A stretch of DNA of 64,000 nucleotides from CATQHQ01 sp965243805. Lineage in GTDB: Bacteria > Gemmatimonadota > Gemmatimonadetes > Longimicrobiales > Gaopeijiaceae. Shown here piece by piece: positions 17,308-25,580 of the stretch. The stretch's first letter is position 1. Each line of letters begins with the position of its first letter. Location: positions 1,116,001 through 1,180,000 of the forward strand of contig OZ251577.1 of the NCBI GenBank assembly GCA_965243805.1. Direction: 5' to 3'. The notes under the pieces are model-generated. The model saw nothing but the letters and a program-made list of their open reading frames with translations, had not been told where the DNA came from and ran no database searches. Made by a program: the position numbers and the translations under genes.

Positions 17308-17981
17308 GCCAGCGGCCCGTCGTGCTGGTGGGCGCCGGCGACCTGGGCGCCGATGCTCTCTCGGTCCACGAGGCGCTCGTCGCCGCCAAGCCTCCGTCCT
17401 CCATGGAAGCTGGCGCCGCCGCGCACCTCGCCGCCCCCCGCCTCGCCGGCTACCTGGACGACTCCCCCGACCTTCAGGGCCGCTCGGTCCACGGCCTCCC
17501 GGTACTCGGCCCGGTCGCTTGGCTGGAAGGCCGCGCCGCCGACTTCACGGCACTGGTGGCCATCGGCGACCCTGCCGTCCGTGCCGCCCTCCGCCGCCGC
17601 CTCCAAGCCCTCGGCGCCGCCCTCGCCACCTGGCTCCACCCCACCGCAGTCCGCACGCGCAGCGTTTCCTTCGGCGACGGCTGCCTGGTCATGGGCGCCA
17701 CGTCGTTCACCGTGGACGTGGAAGTGGGCCGCAACGTCGTGGTCAACCCGGGCGCCACCGTCGCTCACCACGCGCGCATCGGCGACGACTCGGTGATCTG
17801 TCCCGGCGTTCACATTGCCGGGCGGGTCGTCTTGGGCCCCCGCACCTTCCTGGGAACCGGCGCAGTCGTCGCGCCCGGCTGCACGATCGGAGCCGACGCC
17901 GTGGTGGGAGCCGGAGCGGTGGCCGTCGCCGACGTGGCCCCCGGAGCCCGCGTTGCCGGCGTCCCTGCCAAGCCCATATAG
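17304..17981 (+). CDS. PglD/NeuD-type sugar O- or N-acyltransferase, left-handed beta-helix
   Basis: A 225-residue protein. The N-terminal Rossmann-like part (VVLVGAGDLGADAL, about residues 5-19) is followed by hexapeptide repeats from about residue 120 (VNPGATVAHHARIGDDSVICP), a catalytic-type His in HHARIGD and the usual ending GVPAKPI. Family members acetylate amino or hydroxyl groups of UDP-sugars for surface glycans. The start overlaps the upstream glycosyltransferase stop (ATGA). A 13-bp direct repeat (17287-17299 and 17307-17319) spans that junction. The terminal GVPAKP-encoding DNA is duplicated just beyond the stop codon. Confidence 0.85.
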   Translation: MSQRPVVLVGAGDLGADALSVHEALVAAKPPSSMEAGAAAHLAAPRLAGYLDDSPDLQGRSVHGLPVLGPVAWLEGRAADFTALVAIGDPAVRAALRRRLQALGAALATWLHPTAVRTRSVSFGDGCLVMGATSFTVDVEVGRNVVVNPGATVAHHARIGDDSVICPGVHIAGRVVLGPRTFLGTGAVVAPGCTIGADAVVGAGAVAVADVAPGARVAGVPAKPI

Positions 17982-18005
17982 GGCGTCCCTGCCAAACCCA
18001 TGCAG
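17958..18005 (+). repeat. 24-bp tandem duplication of the acyltransferase C-terminus
   Basis: Units 17958-17981 and 17982-18005 match at 21 of 24 positions. The first encodes GVPAKPI and the stop; the second would encode GVPAKP followed by ATG in the same frame but is downstream of the stop. Confidence 0.9.
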
Positions 18006-18018
18006 AACGGTTTACCTT
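17989..18018 (+). promoter_or_regulatory. Candidate promoter CTGCCA-18-TACCTT, nearly leaderless
   Basis: The -35-like CTGCCA (17989-17994) and -10-like TACCTT (18013-18018) are separated by 18 bp. The -10 ends ten bases before the epimerase ATG, leaving almost no leader. The -35 is created inside the second copy of the 24-bp duplication. Confidence 0.35.
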
Positions 18019-18028
18019 CCAAGGCACA

Positions 18029-19078
18029 ATGTCCGGCACCGATCCCCCGCTTACCGATCCTCCGCCTACCGAACCGCCGTCCTTCGCCGGCCACAGGGTC
18101 CTCGTCACTGGCGGAGGCGGCTTCATCGGATCGGCCCTCACGGAACGCTTGGTCGCCGACAACCAAGTCACCCTCTACGACCGGTCCTTCCACGACAACG
18201 CCATCGCCCTAAGCCGGGCCTGGAAGCACCCGTCGCTGCGGCTCGTCAAGGGATCCGTCCTCGACGAAGACGCCTTGGCCAAGGTCGCCGAAGGCCACGA
18301 CACGATCGTGCACCTGGCAGCCGTGGTCGGCGTGAACAACGTGCGCGCCCGGGGACTCGACACCATCGAGACCAACTTCACCGGAACCCGCAACCTCCTC
18401 CGGGCCGTGGAGGGCCGCGACGACCTCCACCGCTTCGTGTACTTCTCCACCTCCGAGGTGAGCGGGATCAACGCCTTCCGCGCCGGCGAAGAGTCTCCCG
18501 CCACGATCGGCCCCGTCGGGGAGGCGCGCTGGACTTACTCCATCGCCAAGCTGGCCGGCGAGCACTTGGTGTACTGCTACCACCGGGAGCGGGGGCTGCC
18601 CACCGTCACGATCCGACCCTTCAACGTCTTCGGGCGCCTGCGGCTGGGCGACCACGCCATGCTCCGCTTCATCGCCGCCGCCCAGCGGGGCGAGCCCCTG
18701 GAGGTGCACGGCGACGGCGCCCAGATCCGCTCGTGGTGCTACATCGACGACTTCCTGGACGCCCTCGTCCGCGCCCTTGAGCGCCCGGCCGCCGTCGGCG
18801 AGACCTTCAACATCGGCAACCCGCGCAACACCCTCACGATCTACGACCTGGCCCGGCGCGTCGTCTCCCTCCTGGACTCCACCTCCGAGATCGTCTTCCG
18901 CAAGATCGACTTCTCCGACATCGACGTGCGCGTCCCCCGCATGACCAAGGCGTCCGATCTCCTGGGGTTCCAGCCCCGGATCGAGCTGGCGGATGCGATC
19001 CTCGCGACGGCCGAGTGGTACGCTCGCAACCCGCCGGGCCGCGAGCCCCGCGTTCCTCGCCGCCGCCCCCACGCCTGA
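18029..19078 (+). CDS. NAD-dependent epimerase/dehydratase (extended SDR)
   Basis: A 349-residue sugar-nucleotide-modifying enzyme of the extended short-chain dehydrogenase family. It has the NAD-binding motif TGGGGFIGS near residues 29-37, catalytic YSIAK near residue 170, and IRPFNVFG with a C-terminal substrate domain. It resembles UDP-glucuronate decarboxylases and dTDP-glucose 4,6-dehydratases, but the exact reaction cannot be read from sequence. The first 18 residues (TDPPLTDPPPTEPPS) come from three 15-bp repeats and precede the core fold. Its last base is shared with the ATG of the next gene. Confidence 0.8.
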   Translation: MSGTDPPLTDPPPTEPPSFAGHRVLVTGGGGFIGSALTERLVADNQVTLYDRSFHDNAIALSRAWKHPSLRLVKGSVLDEDALAKVAEGHDTIVHLAAVVGVNNVRARGLDTIETNFTGTRNLLRAVEGRDDLHRFVYFSTSEVSGINAFRAGEESPATIGPVGEARWTYSIAKLAGEHLVYCYHRERGLPTVTIRPFNVFGRLRLGDHAMLRFIAAAQRGEPLEVHGDGAQIRSWCYIDDFLDALVRALERPAAVGETFNIGNPRNTLTIYDLARRVVSLLDSTSEIVFRKIDFSDIDVRVPRMTKASDLLGFQPRIELADAILATAEWYARNPPGREPRVPRRRPHA

Positions 19079-20913
19079 TGTTCGAGGCGCTGACCTTCGC
19101 GGGAGTCGCCGCCGTCGCGGGCTACCTGCTGACCCACGTGGCCGTGCGCACTCTGCCCCGTCTCGGGCTCCTTTCCAAGCCGGACCCGAACCACGCCGTG
19201 GCCGTGCCCTTGGGCGGCGGGATCGTCCTCTGGGCCGTCTCGCTCCTGGCGTTCGTAGCGATCGGCGCACGGGGCCATCCGCCGGCGCCGCTGGCCAACG
19301 TCTTCCTGGGCGCGACCTGCCTCTTCATCGTCGGCCTCTGGGACGACGCCTACCCCTTGGCACCGCGAACCAAGCTGCTGGCCCAACTGGCCGCCGCCAC
19401 CCTGATGATCGTCTCCGGCGTGACGTTCCCGCTCGGACCCGGCTTGGAGTGGGTGGCCGTTCCCCTGACCCTCTTCTGGTTCGTGGGGCTGTGCAACGCC
19501 TTCAACCTGATCGACAACATGGACGGCATGCTGCCGGGGGTCGCCGCTGCTGCTGCCGCCGCCGTCGGCTTCTTCGCCTTCGCCACCGACCGAACCGGAA
19601 CCGGCCTCTTCGCCTTGGCCGCGGCGGGCGCCTGCCTGGGCTTCCTGCGCCACAACCTTCCTCCCGCCCGCATCCTCCTGGGCGACTCGGGCTCCATGTT
19701 CTTGGGCTTCCTCCTGGCGGGCCTGGCGATCGGCGACTCTTGGCGGGGAATGACCCATGTGGGCATGACCGTCCTGGCCCCCGCCATGCTGCTGGCGGTC
19801 CCGATCTTCAACGCCACCTTCGTGACCCTCACCCGGAAGCTTCGCGGCGTGCCGGTGAGCCGAGGACAGGCCGATCACATCAACTACCGCCTTCTCGCCC
19901 ACGGCCTCTCCCACGGCCGCGCCCTGGCGGCGGTGTACGCCCTCTCGGTGGTGGCGGGCGCGCTGGGCCTCATGGCGATCACCGTCGCGCCCCTCACCTA
20001 CGCCGCCGGCGCCGCGCTCTTCCTGGTGATCCTCTTCTACGCCGGCGCCTTCCTCTACGACGGCCACGTGCAGGAGCGCTTCCGGGACTTTCTCGTCAAG
20101 CCCTCTCGCCGAGGCTGGGAGCAATCCCCCTGGTACCGCTGGGTGATGCTCTTCGGCGCCGTCTCGGGCGACGTGCTCCTCGTCTTCGCGGCGCTGTACC
20201 TGGCCTTCCACCTCAGCTTCGACGGCGTGATCCCCGCGGACCAGCTCCAGAACATGGCCGCCGTCCTGCCGTTTCTCATCCTCTTCCGGGTGGGGTTGGC
20301 CCTCTTGAGGGGGATCTACGACACCCGGTGGCGACTCGCCTCCACCCCGGACACCTTCCGCCTCGCCGGAACCGTGCTTCTGGGATCGCTCCTCTTCGCG
20401 ACCCTCGTCCTGGCGCTGCGCCTGCCGTCGTTCCCGCGCACGGTGGTGGTCATCGAGGGGATGCTTACCCTGCTCTTCGTCGCCGGCACTCGCTTGGGCG
20501 TCCGACGGCTGGGCGAGGTGACGGCCCGTGAGCGCGACGCTCGTGAGGGCAAGCGCACGATCGTCGCCGGCTCCGCCGAAGGGGTGCTCTCCGCCTACCG
20601 GGAGATTCGAGCTCGCAACGGCGGCGAGTACCACATCGTCGGGTTCGCCGAGTCGGGACCGCGGATCGTCAAGGGCAGAGTCCAGGGCGTGCCCGTCCTG
20701 GGCCCGATCTCCCGGTTGCCGGCGCTGGCGCGGCGGGCCCGGGCCGAGCACGTGGTCCTGGCCTGTCCCGAGGGCTCCGACGCCGAGGCGGAGGCGCACC
20801 TCCGGGCGGCGCTGGCGGCGGGCCTGACCGCCGAGGTCGTGAAGCTCGAGATCGTGGCCGGCACGACCTGGCTGGCCCGCCGAAGCCACGGCGCGGGCAA
20901 CAGGACCGCGTAG
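19078..20913 (+). CDS. WecA/MraY-type phosphoglycosyltransferase with C-terminal membrane and CapD-like Rossmann extension
   Basis: A 611-residue multi-pass membrane protein. Residues 1-300 are a polyprenyl-phosphate sugar-1-phosphate transferase of the WecA/MraY family: NLIDNMDGMLPG near 142-153 and LGDSGSMFLGF near 200. This enzyme loads the first sugar onto undecaprenyl phosphate. Residues about 350-470 add four more helices, and residues about 490-605 form a Rossmann-like domain (KRTIVAGSAEG, VPVLGPISRLPALA). These resemble the N-terminal membrane and CoA-binding-like domains of CapD/FlaA1 epimerases without the catalytic SDR part. Typical WecA proteins are 330-370 residues, so this is an unusual fusion. 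It overlaps the previous gene by one base; a flippase follows. Confidence 0.8.
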   Translation: MFEALTFAGVAAVAGYLLTHVAVRTLPRLGLLSKPDPNHAVAVPLGGGIVLWAVSLLAFVAIGARGHPPAPLANVFLGATCLFIVGLWDDAYPLAPRTKLLAQLAAATLMIVSGVTFPLGPGLEWVAVPLTLFWFVGLCNAFNLIDNMDGMLPGVAAAAAAAVGFFAFATDRTGTGLFALAAAGACLGFLRHNLPPARILLGDSGSMFLGFLLAGLAIGDSWRGMTHVGMTVLAPAMLLAVPIFNATFVTLTRKLRGVPVSRGQADHINYRLLAHGLSHGRALAAVYALSVVAGALGLMAITVAPLTYAAGAALFLVILFYAGAFLYDGHVQERFRDFLVKPSRRGWEQSPWYRWVMLFGAVSGDVLLVFAALYLAFHLSFDGVIPADQLQNMAAVLPFLILFRVGLALLRGIYDTRWRLASTPDTFRLAGTVLLGSLLFATLVLALRLPSFPRTVVVIEGMLTLLFVAGTRLGVRRLGEVTARERDAREGKRTIVAGSAEGVLSAYREIRARNGGEYHIVGFAESGPRIVKGRVQGVPVLGPISRLPALARRARAEHVVLACPEGSDAEAEAHLRAALAAGLTAEVVKLEIVAGTTWLARRSHGAGNRTA

Positions 20914-20930
20914 GGGACGCTCAGCGGGCC

Positions 20931-22493
20931 ATGCGCGCCGCCCGCGGGCTGGGGGCCCTGGGGGCCGGCACCGTCGCCGCCGCCGTCCTGGGCTTGGCGC
21001 TCCAATCCCTGATCGGCTTCTACTTCGGCGCCGGCGCCGAAACCGACGCCTACTTCATGAGCCTGTACGTCGTGGCGTTCCTGGCCAAGGCGTTCATGCT
21101 CGGCCCTCTCAAGTCGATCGCCCTCCCCGAGTACGCTGCGCTCGGGGCCGGGTCCGGCGACGGGCGGATGCTGCTGGCGACGATACGCCGCCAAGTCGGC
21201 TGGGCGGCGCTGCTGGCCGCCGCCGCCGCCGTGGTCTTCGCCCCCTGGCTGGTGGACGCCTTCGCCCCCGGCTACGACGGCGAGCAACGCGCGCTGACCG
21301 TCGCTCTCCTGCGCATCCGAGCACCCGCCCTGGCGTTCCTCGCCCTGGCGACCACGGCCCTGGTAGCCCTGGAGGCGGCGGGCCGCTTCGGCCGCGTGGC
21401 GGTGGGGAACCGGGTCCTGCCCGCCGCCGCCACCCTCGGCCTGCTGCTCCTCGCGGGCGACCGCTTCGGCTTGACGGCACTGGCCTGGGCGGGCCTGGCG
21501 GGCGCAGCGACGGGCAGCATCGTCCTCCTGGCCTGGTCCCGCCGCCAAGCCCCCCTCCGCGCTCGCCTCCCCGTGGACGGCGCCTCCCCCTCCTCAACCC
21601 ACCAGCAAGCTTCCCGGCGCGTGTGGAGGCGCTGGGCCGGCATGGGATGGAGCCACGCCGCCGCCACCGGCAGCGAATGGGTGTACCGGATCGCCGCCTC
21701 CACCCTCGGCCCCGGGCTGTTCACCGCCGTCGTCTTCGGCCGCATGGTCCACGACCTCCTCCACGGCGCCCTCAACGACTCGTCGTCCACCGTGGCGCTC
21801 GCACGCTTCTCCCGCGCCCCGGACCGCAACCCAGGCGCCGCCCTCGCATCCTCCCTAGAGAACCTCTCCGCCGTTGCCGTTCCCGCCGCCGTCTTCGTGG
21901 CGATCATGTCGCCGTGGATCGCCGCCCTCCTCTTCGGTCGCGGCGAGCTGGCTCGGAGCGGAATGCTCGGCCCGGTGGCGACCAGCATGGCCCTCTTCAT
22001 GGTCGGGGTGGTGGTCCAAGGCCGGAACCAGCTGGCGTTCCAGGCGGCCTTCGCAACCGGGCGTTCCAGCTTGGTCAACCGGGTGCAGGTGGTCGGCCAC
22101 CTCTTTCGGGCGCTGGCGTTGATCCCGGCGGCTTGGCTGTGGTCGTTCGTCGGACTAGTGGCCGCCCAAGTGGCGATGAACGTGCTGACGGCCATCGCCT
22201 TCTGGTGTGCCGCGCCCCCCGAGCTGGCCCCTGGCCGCCGCTTCTCCGCCGCCTTCCGGGGAGTGGGCCGCATCGCCGCCGCCATGGCACTGCCGACCTT
22301 CCTCCTGTGGACCGCCGTCGCAGCGCTCCCGGACCCCTACGAAGCCAGCGAACTCCTCCGGCTGGGCGTCGTCTTCGCCGCCCTCGCAACATGGTGCGGC
22401 CTTGTCCTCACCGCCGGCGCCCTCTTCCGCGTCCCCCTCTACTCCCGCTTCGCCGCTCAACTCCGGGCACGCATCCGCCAGCGGCGCGGGTGA
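20931..22493 (+). CDS. MurJ/Wzx-like lipid-linked oligosaccharide flippase
   Basis: A 520-residue inner-membrane protein with about 12-14 hydrophobic segments in the MATE/MOP superfamily layout. The opening LQSLIGFYFGAGAETDAYFMS (about residues 23-43) is the characteristic MurJ/MviN first-helix region. It probably flips undecaprenyl-linked repeat units for the polysaccharide pathway. A peptidoglycan role cannot be excluded, but the genes on both sides are sugar-nucleotide or glycan genes, which favours a Wzx-like role. It starts 17 bp after the WecA-like gene and is likely in the same transcript. Confidence 0.8.
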   Translation: MRAARGLGALGAGTVAAAVLGLALQSLIGFYFGAGAETDAYFMSLYVVAFLAKAFMLGPLKSIALPEYAALGAGSGDGRMLLATIRRQVGWAALLAAAAAVVFAPWLVDAFAPGYDGEQRALTVALLRIRAPALAFLALATTALVALEAAGRFGRVAVGNRVLPAAATLGLLLLAGDRFGLTALAWAGLAGAATGSIVLLAWSRRQAPLRARLPVDGASPSSTHQQASRRVWRRWAGMGWSHAAATGSEWVYRIAASTLGPGLFTAVVFGRMVHDLLHGALNDSSSTVALARFSRAPDRNPGAALASSLENLSAVAVPAAVFVAIMSPWIAALLFGRGELARSGMLGPVATSMALFMVGVVVQGRNQLAFQAAFATGRSSLVNRVQVVGHLFRALALIPAAWLWSFVGLVAAQVAMNVLTAIAFWCAAPPELAPGRRFSAAFRGVGRIAAAMALPTFLLWTAVAALPDPYEASELLRLGVVFAALATWCGLVLTAGALFRVPLYSRFAAQLRARIRQRRG

Positions 22494-22528
22494 GGCGCTC
22501 CACACGGCAACTGGTAACGCACTCCGCA

Positions 22529-22558
22529 CTGCAACGTTCGTCGCAAAGCCACTAGATT
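22529..22558 (+). promoter_or_regulatory. Candidate promoter CTGCAA-18-TAGATT
   Basis: The -35-like CTGCAA (22529-22534) and -10-like TAGATT (22553-22558) are spaced 18 bp apart in the only sizeable gap before the epimerase and tol-pal genes. The predicted leader is about 95 bases and contains the 26-bp repeats. Confidence 0.4.
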
Positions 22559-22581
22559 CCTGCAACGGAGCGCCCTCCCGC

Positions 22582-22655
22582 AGCGGACCCCCGGGAAGCA
22601 CCGGACCAGCGGACCCCAGGGAAGCACCGGCCCCCCAGAAGCACCGGACCCCAGG
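22582..22655 (+). repeat. 26-bp tandem repeat in the epimerase leader
   Basis: Units starting at 22582 and 22608 share AGCGGACCCC and GGGAAGCACCGG. A third partial copy (AGAAGCACCGGACCCC) runs to just before the Shine-Dalgarno GGAG of the epimerase gene. Confidence 0.85.
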
Positions 22656-22660
22656 AGCAG

Positions 22661-23623
22661 ATGCTCGACGACAGCCGCAAAGTCCTCGTCACCGGCGGCG
22701 CCGGCTTCATCGGGAGCCACGTCGCCGAAGCCCACCTGGCCCGGGGCGACAAGGTATGGATCGTGGACGATCTGTCGTCCGGACGGATGGAGAACGTGCC
22801 GTCCGAAGCCACCTTCCTCCACGCCGACATCGGCAGCGAGGACGCGGCCCGCCTGATCCGACGCCAGCGCTTCGACGTGATCAACCACCAGGCCGCCCAG
22901 ATCGACGTGCGCATCTCGGTGGCGGACCCGGCCCGCGACGCACGCGCCAACGTCCTCGGGCTTCTAAACGTCTTGGAGGCGGCCCGCCTCGCCGGCGTCC
23001 AGCGCTTCGTCTTCGCCTCCAGCGGGGGCGTCGTGTACGGCGAGCCGCAGGAGTTCCCCACTCCCGAATCGGCCCCCAAGAGCGCCATGTCTCCCTACGG
23101 CGTCACCAAGCTGGCCGGCGAGCACTACCTGAACTGCTACCGAGAGGTCTACGGGCTGGAGTACGCCGCGCTGCGCTACGGCAACGTCTACGGCCCCCGC
23201 CAGGACCCCCACGGAGAGGCGGGCGTGGTGGCGATCTTCTCGGAGAGACTCCTGGCCGGCAAGCCCCTGACGATCTATGGGGACGGAGAGCAGACCCGGG
23301 ACTACGTGTTTGTCGGCGACGTGGCCCGCGCCAATCTGATGGCGGCGGAGACTGCCTTTCCAGAGGAGTCCGGCATCGACGGCCGAGCCTTCAACGTGGG
23401 AACGGAGGTCCCCACCAGCGTGAACACCGTGGCGGAGCGGCTCGAGCAAGCCGCGAACGTTCCCAGCAACCGCCGCCACCGGGACGCCCGGCCTGGCGAG
23501 ATCAACCGCTCGGTTCTGGCCACCGCCAAGCTGCGGTCCCTGGGCTGGACCCCCACCGTCAGCCTGACCGAGGGGCTCCGCCGGACGTTCGAGCACATCG
23601 CCTCGGCGCCGACCGCCGCATGA
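22661..23623 (+). CDS. NAD-dependent sugar epimerase, UDP-glucose 4-epimerase-like
   Basis: A 320-residue extended SDR. Motifs are VTGGAGFIGSH near residues 9-19, FASSGGVVYGE near 124, catalytic SPYGVTKLAGEH near 145, RYGNVYGPRQD and IYGDGEQTRDYVFVGD. These match GalE-type 4-epimerases, which interconvert UDP-glucose and UDP-galactose or their N-acetyl or acid forms. GGAG lies five bases before the ATG. Its stop overlaps the tolQ start (ATGA), so a polysaccharide enzyme leads the tol-pal operon here. The promoter at 22529 could drive both. Confidence 0.85.
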   Translation: MLDDSRKVLVTGGAGFIGSHVAEAHLARGDKVWIVDDLSSGRMENVPSEATFLHADIGSEDAARLIRRQRFDVINHQAAQIDVRISVADPARDARANVLGLLNVLEAARLAGVQRFVFASSGGVVYGEPQEFPTPESAPKSAMSPYGVTKLAGEHYLNCYREVYGLEYAALRYGNVYGPRQDPHGEAGVVAIFSERLLAGKPLTIYGDGEQTRDYVFVGDVARANLMAAETAFPEESGIDGRAFNVGTEVPTSVNTVAERLEQAANVPSNRRHRDARPGEINRSVLATAKLRSLGWTPTVSLTEGLRRTFEHIASAPTAA

Positions 23624-24387
23624 CCCTTCCGCCTGCGCCAGCCTCGACATTCGTCGCTCCCGCCAGCCCCGGCCCGGCCGCCCCTTGGCAGCTTCAGCAA
23701 GGGATGCTGGACATGGTGGTCGGCGCCAGCTTCCCCACCCTGGCCGTGCTCGGCGTGCTGGGACTCTTCTCCATCGCCTCGCTGTGGGTGATCCTGGCCA
23801 AAGTTCGCCACTACCGCAGCGTGCGCCGCCACGGCGACCGCTTCCTCGACCAGATGGAGGAGGCCGTCTCCCTGGACGGAGCCCGCGAAGCCCTGATCGC
23901 CCTGCCCGAGTCCCCCTATACCCGCCTCTTCCGCAGCGGCCTCGCCTTCGTGGACGAGCTCCGCCCCGGAGCGCTGAAGAACACCGGTCAGGGCACGGCG
24001 GGGACGCCCGGACTCTCCCTCACCCAGCTGGAGGCGCTGCGGATGGTGATGGACAAGGTGGAGGCGGAGGAGGCCGACGAGCTCGCCCATGGACTCACTT
24101 GGCTGGCGATGATCGGCTCCGTCTCGCCCCTCCTGGGGCTGATGGGCACGGTGATCGGCATCATGAACACCTTCCTGGGCATCCAACAGGCCGGGTCGGC
24201 CAACATTCAAGCCGTGGCGCCCGGCGTCGCCGAAGCGCTGATCACCACCGTGGCGGGCCTGACCGTCGCCATTCCCTCCGTCATCGCGTACAACCACTTC
24301 ACCTCCCGCCTCAACTTGGTCCTGGGCGAGCTGCAGGGCTTCGCCAGCGAGTTCATCGGCACCCTGGCGAAGGAGCGGCTGGTATGA
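23620..24387 (+). CDS. tolQ: TolQ, proton-channel subunit of the Tol-Pal system
   Basis: A 255-residue MotA/TolQ/ExbB family protein. An N-terminal Pro/Ala-rich stretch precedes helix 1 (about residues 40-65, VLGVLGLFSIASLWVILAKV). The conserved cytoplasmic-periplasmic pair follows near residues 165-230: WLAMIGSVSPLLGLMGTVIG and EALITTVAGLTVAIPSVIAYN. With TolR it forms the inner-membrane channel that uses proton motive force to energise TolA during outer-membrane constriction. ATG at 23620 overlaps the epimerase stop by four bases. The family and gene order (Q-R-A-B-pal-cpoB) are unambiguous. Confidence 0.93.
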   Translation: MTLPPAPASTFVAPASPGPAAPWQLQQGMLDMVVGASFPTLAVLGVLGLFSIASLWVILAKVRHYRSVRRHGDRFLDQMEEAVSLDGAREALIALPESPYTRLFRSGLAFVDELRPGALKNTGQGTAGTPGLSLTQLEALRMVMDKVEAEEADELAHGLTWLAMIGSVSPLLGLMGTVIGIMNTFLGIQQAGSANIQAVAPGVAEALITTVAGLTVAIPSVIAYNHFTSRLNLVLGELQGFASEFIGTLAKERLV

Positions 24388-24400
24388 AGGGCGGCCCCAC

Positions 24401-24814
24401 ATGAGCCGTCGGCGCGGACGGTCGTTCCTGGCGGTCCGAGCAGAGATCAACGTGACCAGCCTCGTGGACGTGGCGTTCACCCTCCTGGTGATCTTCATCA
24501 TCACGGCGCCGGTCCTGCAGGGGGGCGTGGACGTGGACCTGCCTGAGGGGGATGTGGGAATGGTGACGGCCAGCGACGAGATGCTGATCGTGACGATCGA
24601 CCGGGAGGGAACGGTGTTCCTGAACGAGACTCCCGTGTCTGGCGACAGCGTCCAGGCCGCGCTCGGCCAGCTGATCCGCTCCATGTCCGTGGAGATGGTC
24701 TACGTGAGGGGCGACAGCGCGGCCCGCTACGGCCCCGTGTTCGACATCATCAGCAGCGCCGCGGTGCAGGAGGGCGTCGGCGTCAGCCTGATCGGCAGGG
24801 AGGTCCCTCGATGA
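24401..24814 (+). CDS. tolR: TolR/ExbD-family protein
   Basis: A 137-residue protein with one N-terminal membrane helix. The family signature EINVTSLVDVAFTLLVIFII (about residues 15-34) includes the conserved aspartate that carries protons with TolQ. The rest is a periplasmic ExbD-type domain (QGGVDVDLPEGDVG and a C-terminal alpha/beta region). It overlaps the next gene by four bases. Length and position are normal for TolR. Confidence 0.93.
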   Translation: MSRRRGRSFLAVRAEINVTSLVDVAFTLLVIFIITAPVLQGGVDVDLPEGDVGMVTASDEMLIVTIDREGTVFLNETPVSGDSVQAALGQLIRSMSVEMVYVRGDSAARYGPVFDIISSAAVQEGVGVSLIGREVPR

Positions 24815-25572
24815 CCCTCGACCGGGCCTCGCTCGTCGCCTCGGTGGCGTTCCATGTCGTCGCCCTCGTCCTGCTGTGGGCCGCGCCGATCTTCCAGGAC
24901 GACCCGGTGCTCTACGAAGTCGTCCACGTCCAGATCTACTCCCCGCCGCCGACGCCCGCTCCGCTCGAAGAGGAGACGGCCCCTCCCGAGCCCGAAGACG
25001 AGCTGATCGTGGAGACGCCGGACCCTGAACCTCCCGCGGAGGAGCCCGAGCCCGAAATCCCCGAGCCTCTGCCGGTCGAACCCGACCCGGAGCCCGAACC
25101 CCCGGCCGACGAACCCGAGCCCGACGAGCCGCCTCCCCCGGATCCCCCGGACCCGGACCCTCCAACCGACCCTCCCCCGCCCACGACGGAGCCGCCCCCC
25201 GAGGACGCACCGCCCTCCGCCGAGACGGAGGCGCGTGAGAACGCCGAAGAGGGCGGCCTGGACATGAACGTCCGCCAGGAAGCCTTCAGTCGCGACTACC
25301 CGGAGTACTACGACAACCTGGTGGTCCAGATCCGCCGCTGCTTCCGGCCGCCGTCGGGGAACCGGGAAGCCATGGTGAGTTTCGTGGTCCTGCGGGACGG
25401 CACCACCGACGAGATCGGCATGGCCCGCTCTTCGGGCAGCATGGTCTTCGACCTTGCGGCCCAAGAAGCAACCGAGTGCGCCGGCAAGAACGGGCGGCTG
25501 GGTCCCCTCCCCGACGACTACCCGCTGGACGTGCTCCCAGTCCGCTTCAGGTTCAGCCCCAGCAGAAGGTGA
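24811..25572 (+). CDS. tolA: TolA-like (TonB-family) energy transducer
   Basis: A 253-residue protein with one membrane helix near residues 7-27 (ASLVASVAFHVVALVLLWAA). A long Pro/Glu/Asp-rich periplasmic linker follows (about residues 50-150), then a TolA/TonB-type C-terminal domain (DNLVVQIRRCFRPP, VSFVVLRDGTTDEIG). Position between tolR and tolB identifies it as the TolA of this system, spanning the periplasm to contact TolB and Pal. The linker is Pro-rich rather than the Ala/Lys-rich helix of enteric TolA, so sequence alone would also allow a TonB label. Confidence 0.85.
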   Translation: MTLDRASLVASVAFHVVALVLLWAAPIFQDDPVLYEVVHVQIYSPPPTPAPLEEETAPPEPEDELIVETPDPEPPAEEPEPEIPEPLPVEPDPEPEPPADEPEPDEPPPPDPPDPDPPTDPPPPTTEPPPEDAPPSAETEARENAEEGGLDMNVRQEAFSRDYPEYYDNLVVQIRRCFRPPSGNREAMVSFVVLRDGTTDEIGMARSSGSMVFDLAAQEATECAGKNGRLGPLPDDYPLDVLPVRFRFSPSRR

Positions 25573-25580
25573 GACGCCCA

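Noticed and set aside
24811..25572. TonB for an outer-membrane receptor rather than TolA
   Set aside because: Position between tolR and tolB with overlapping starts makes a Tol role much likelier, although the sequence itself is TonB-like.
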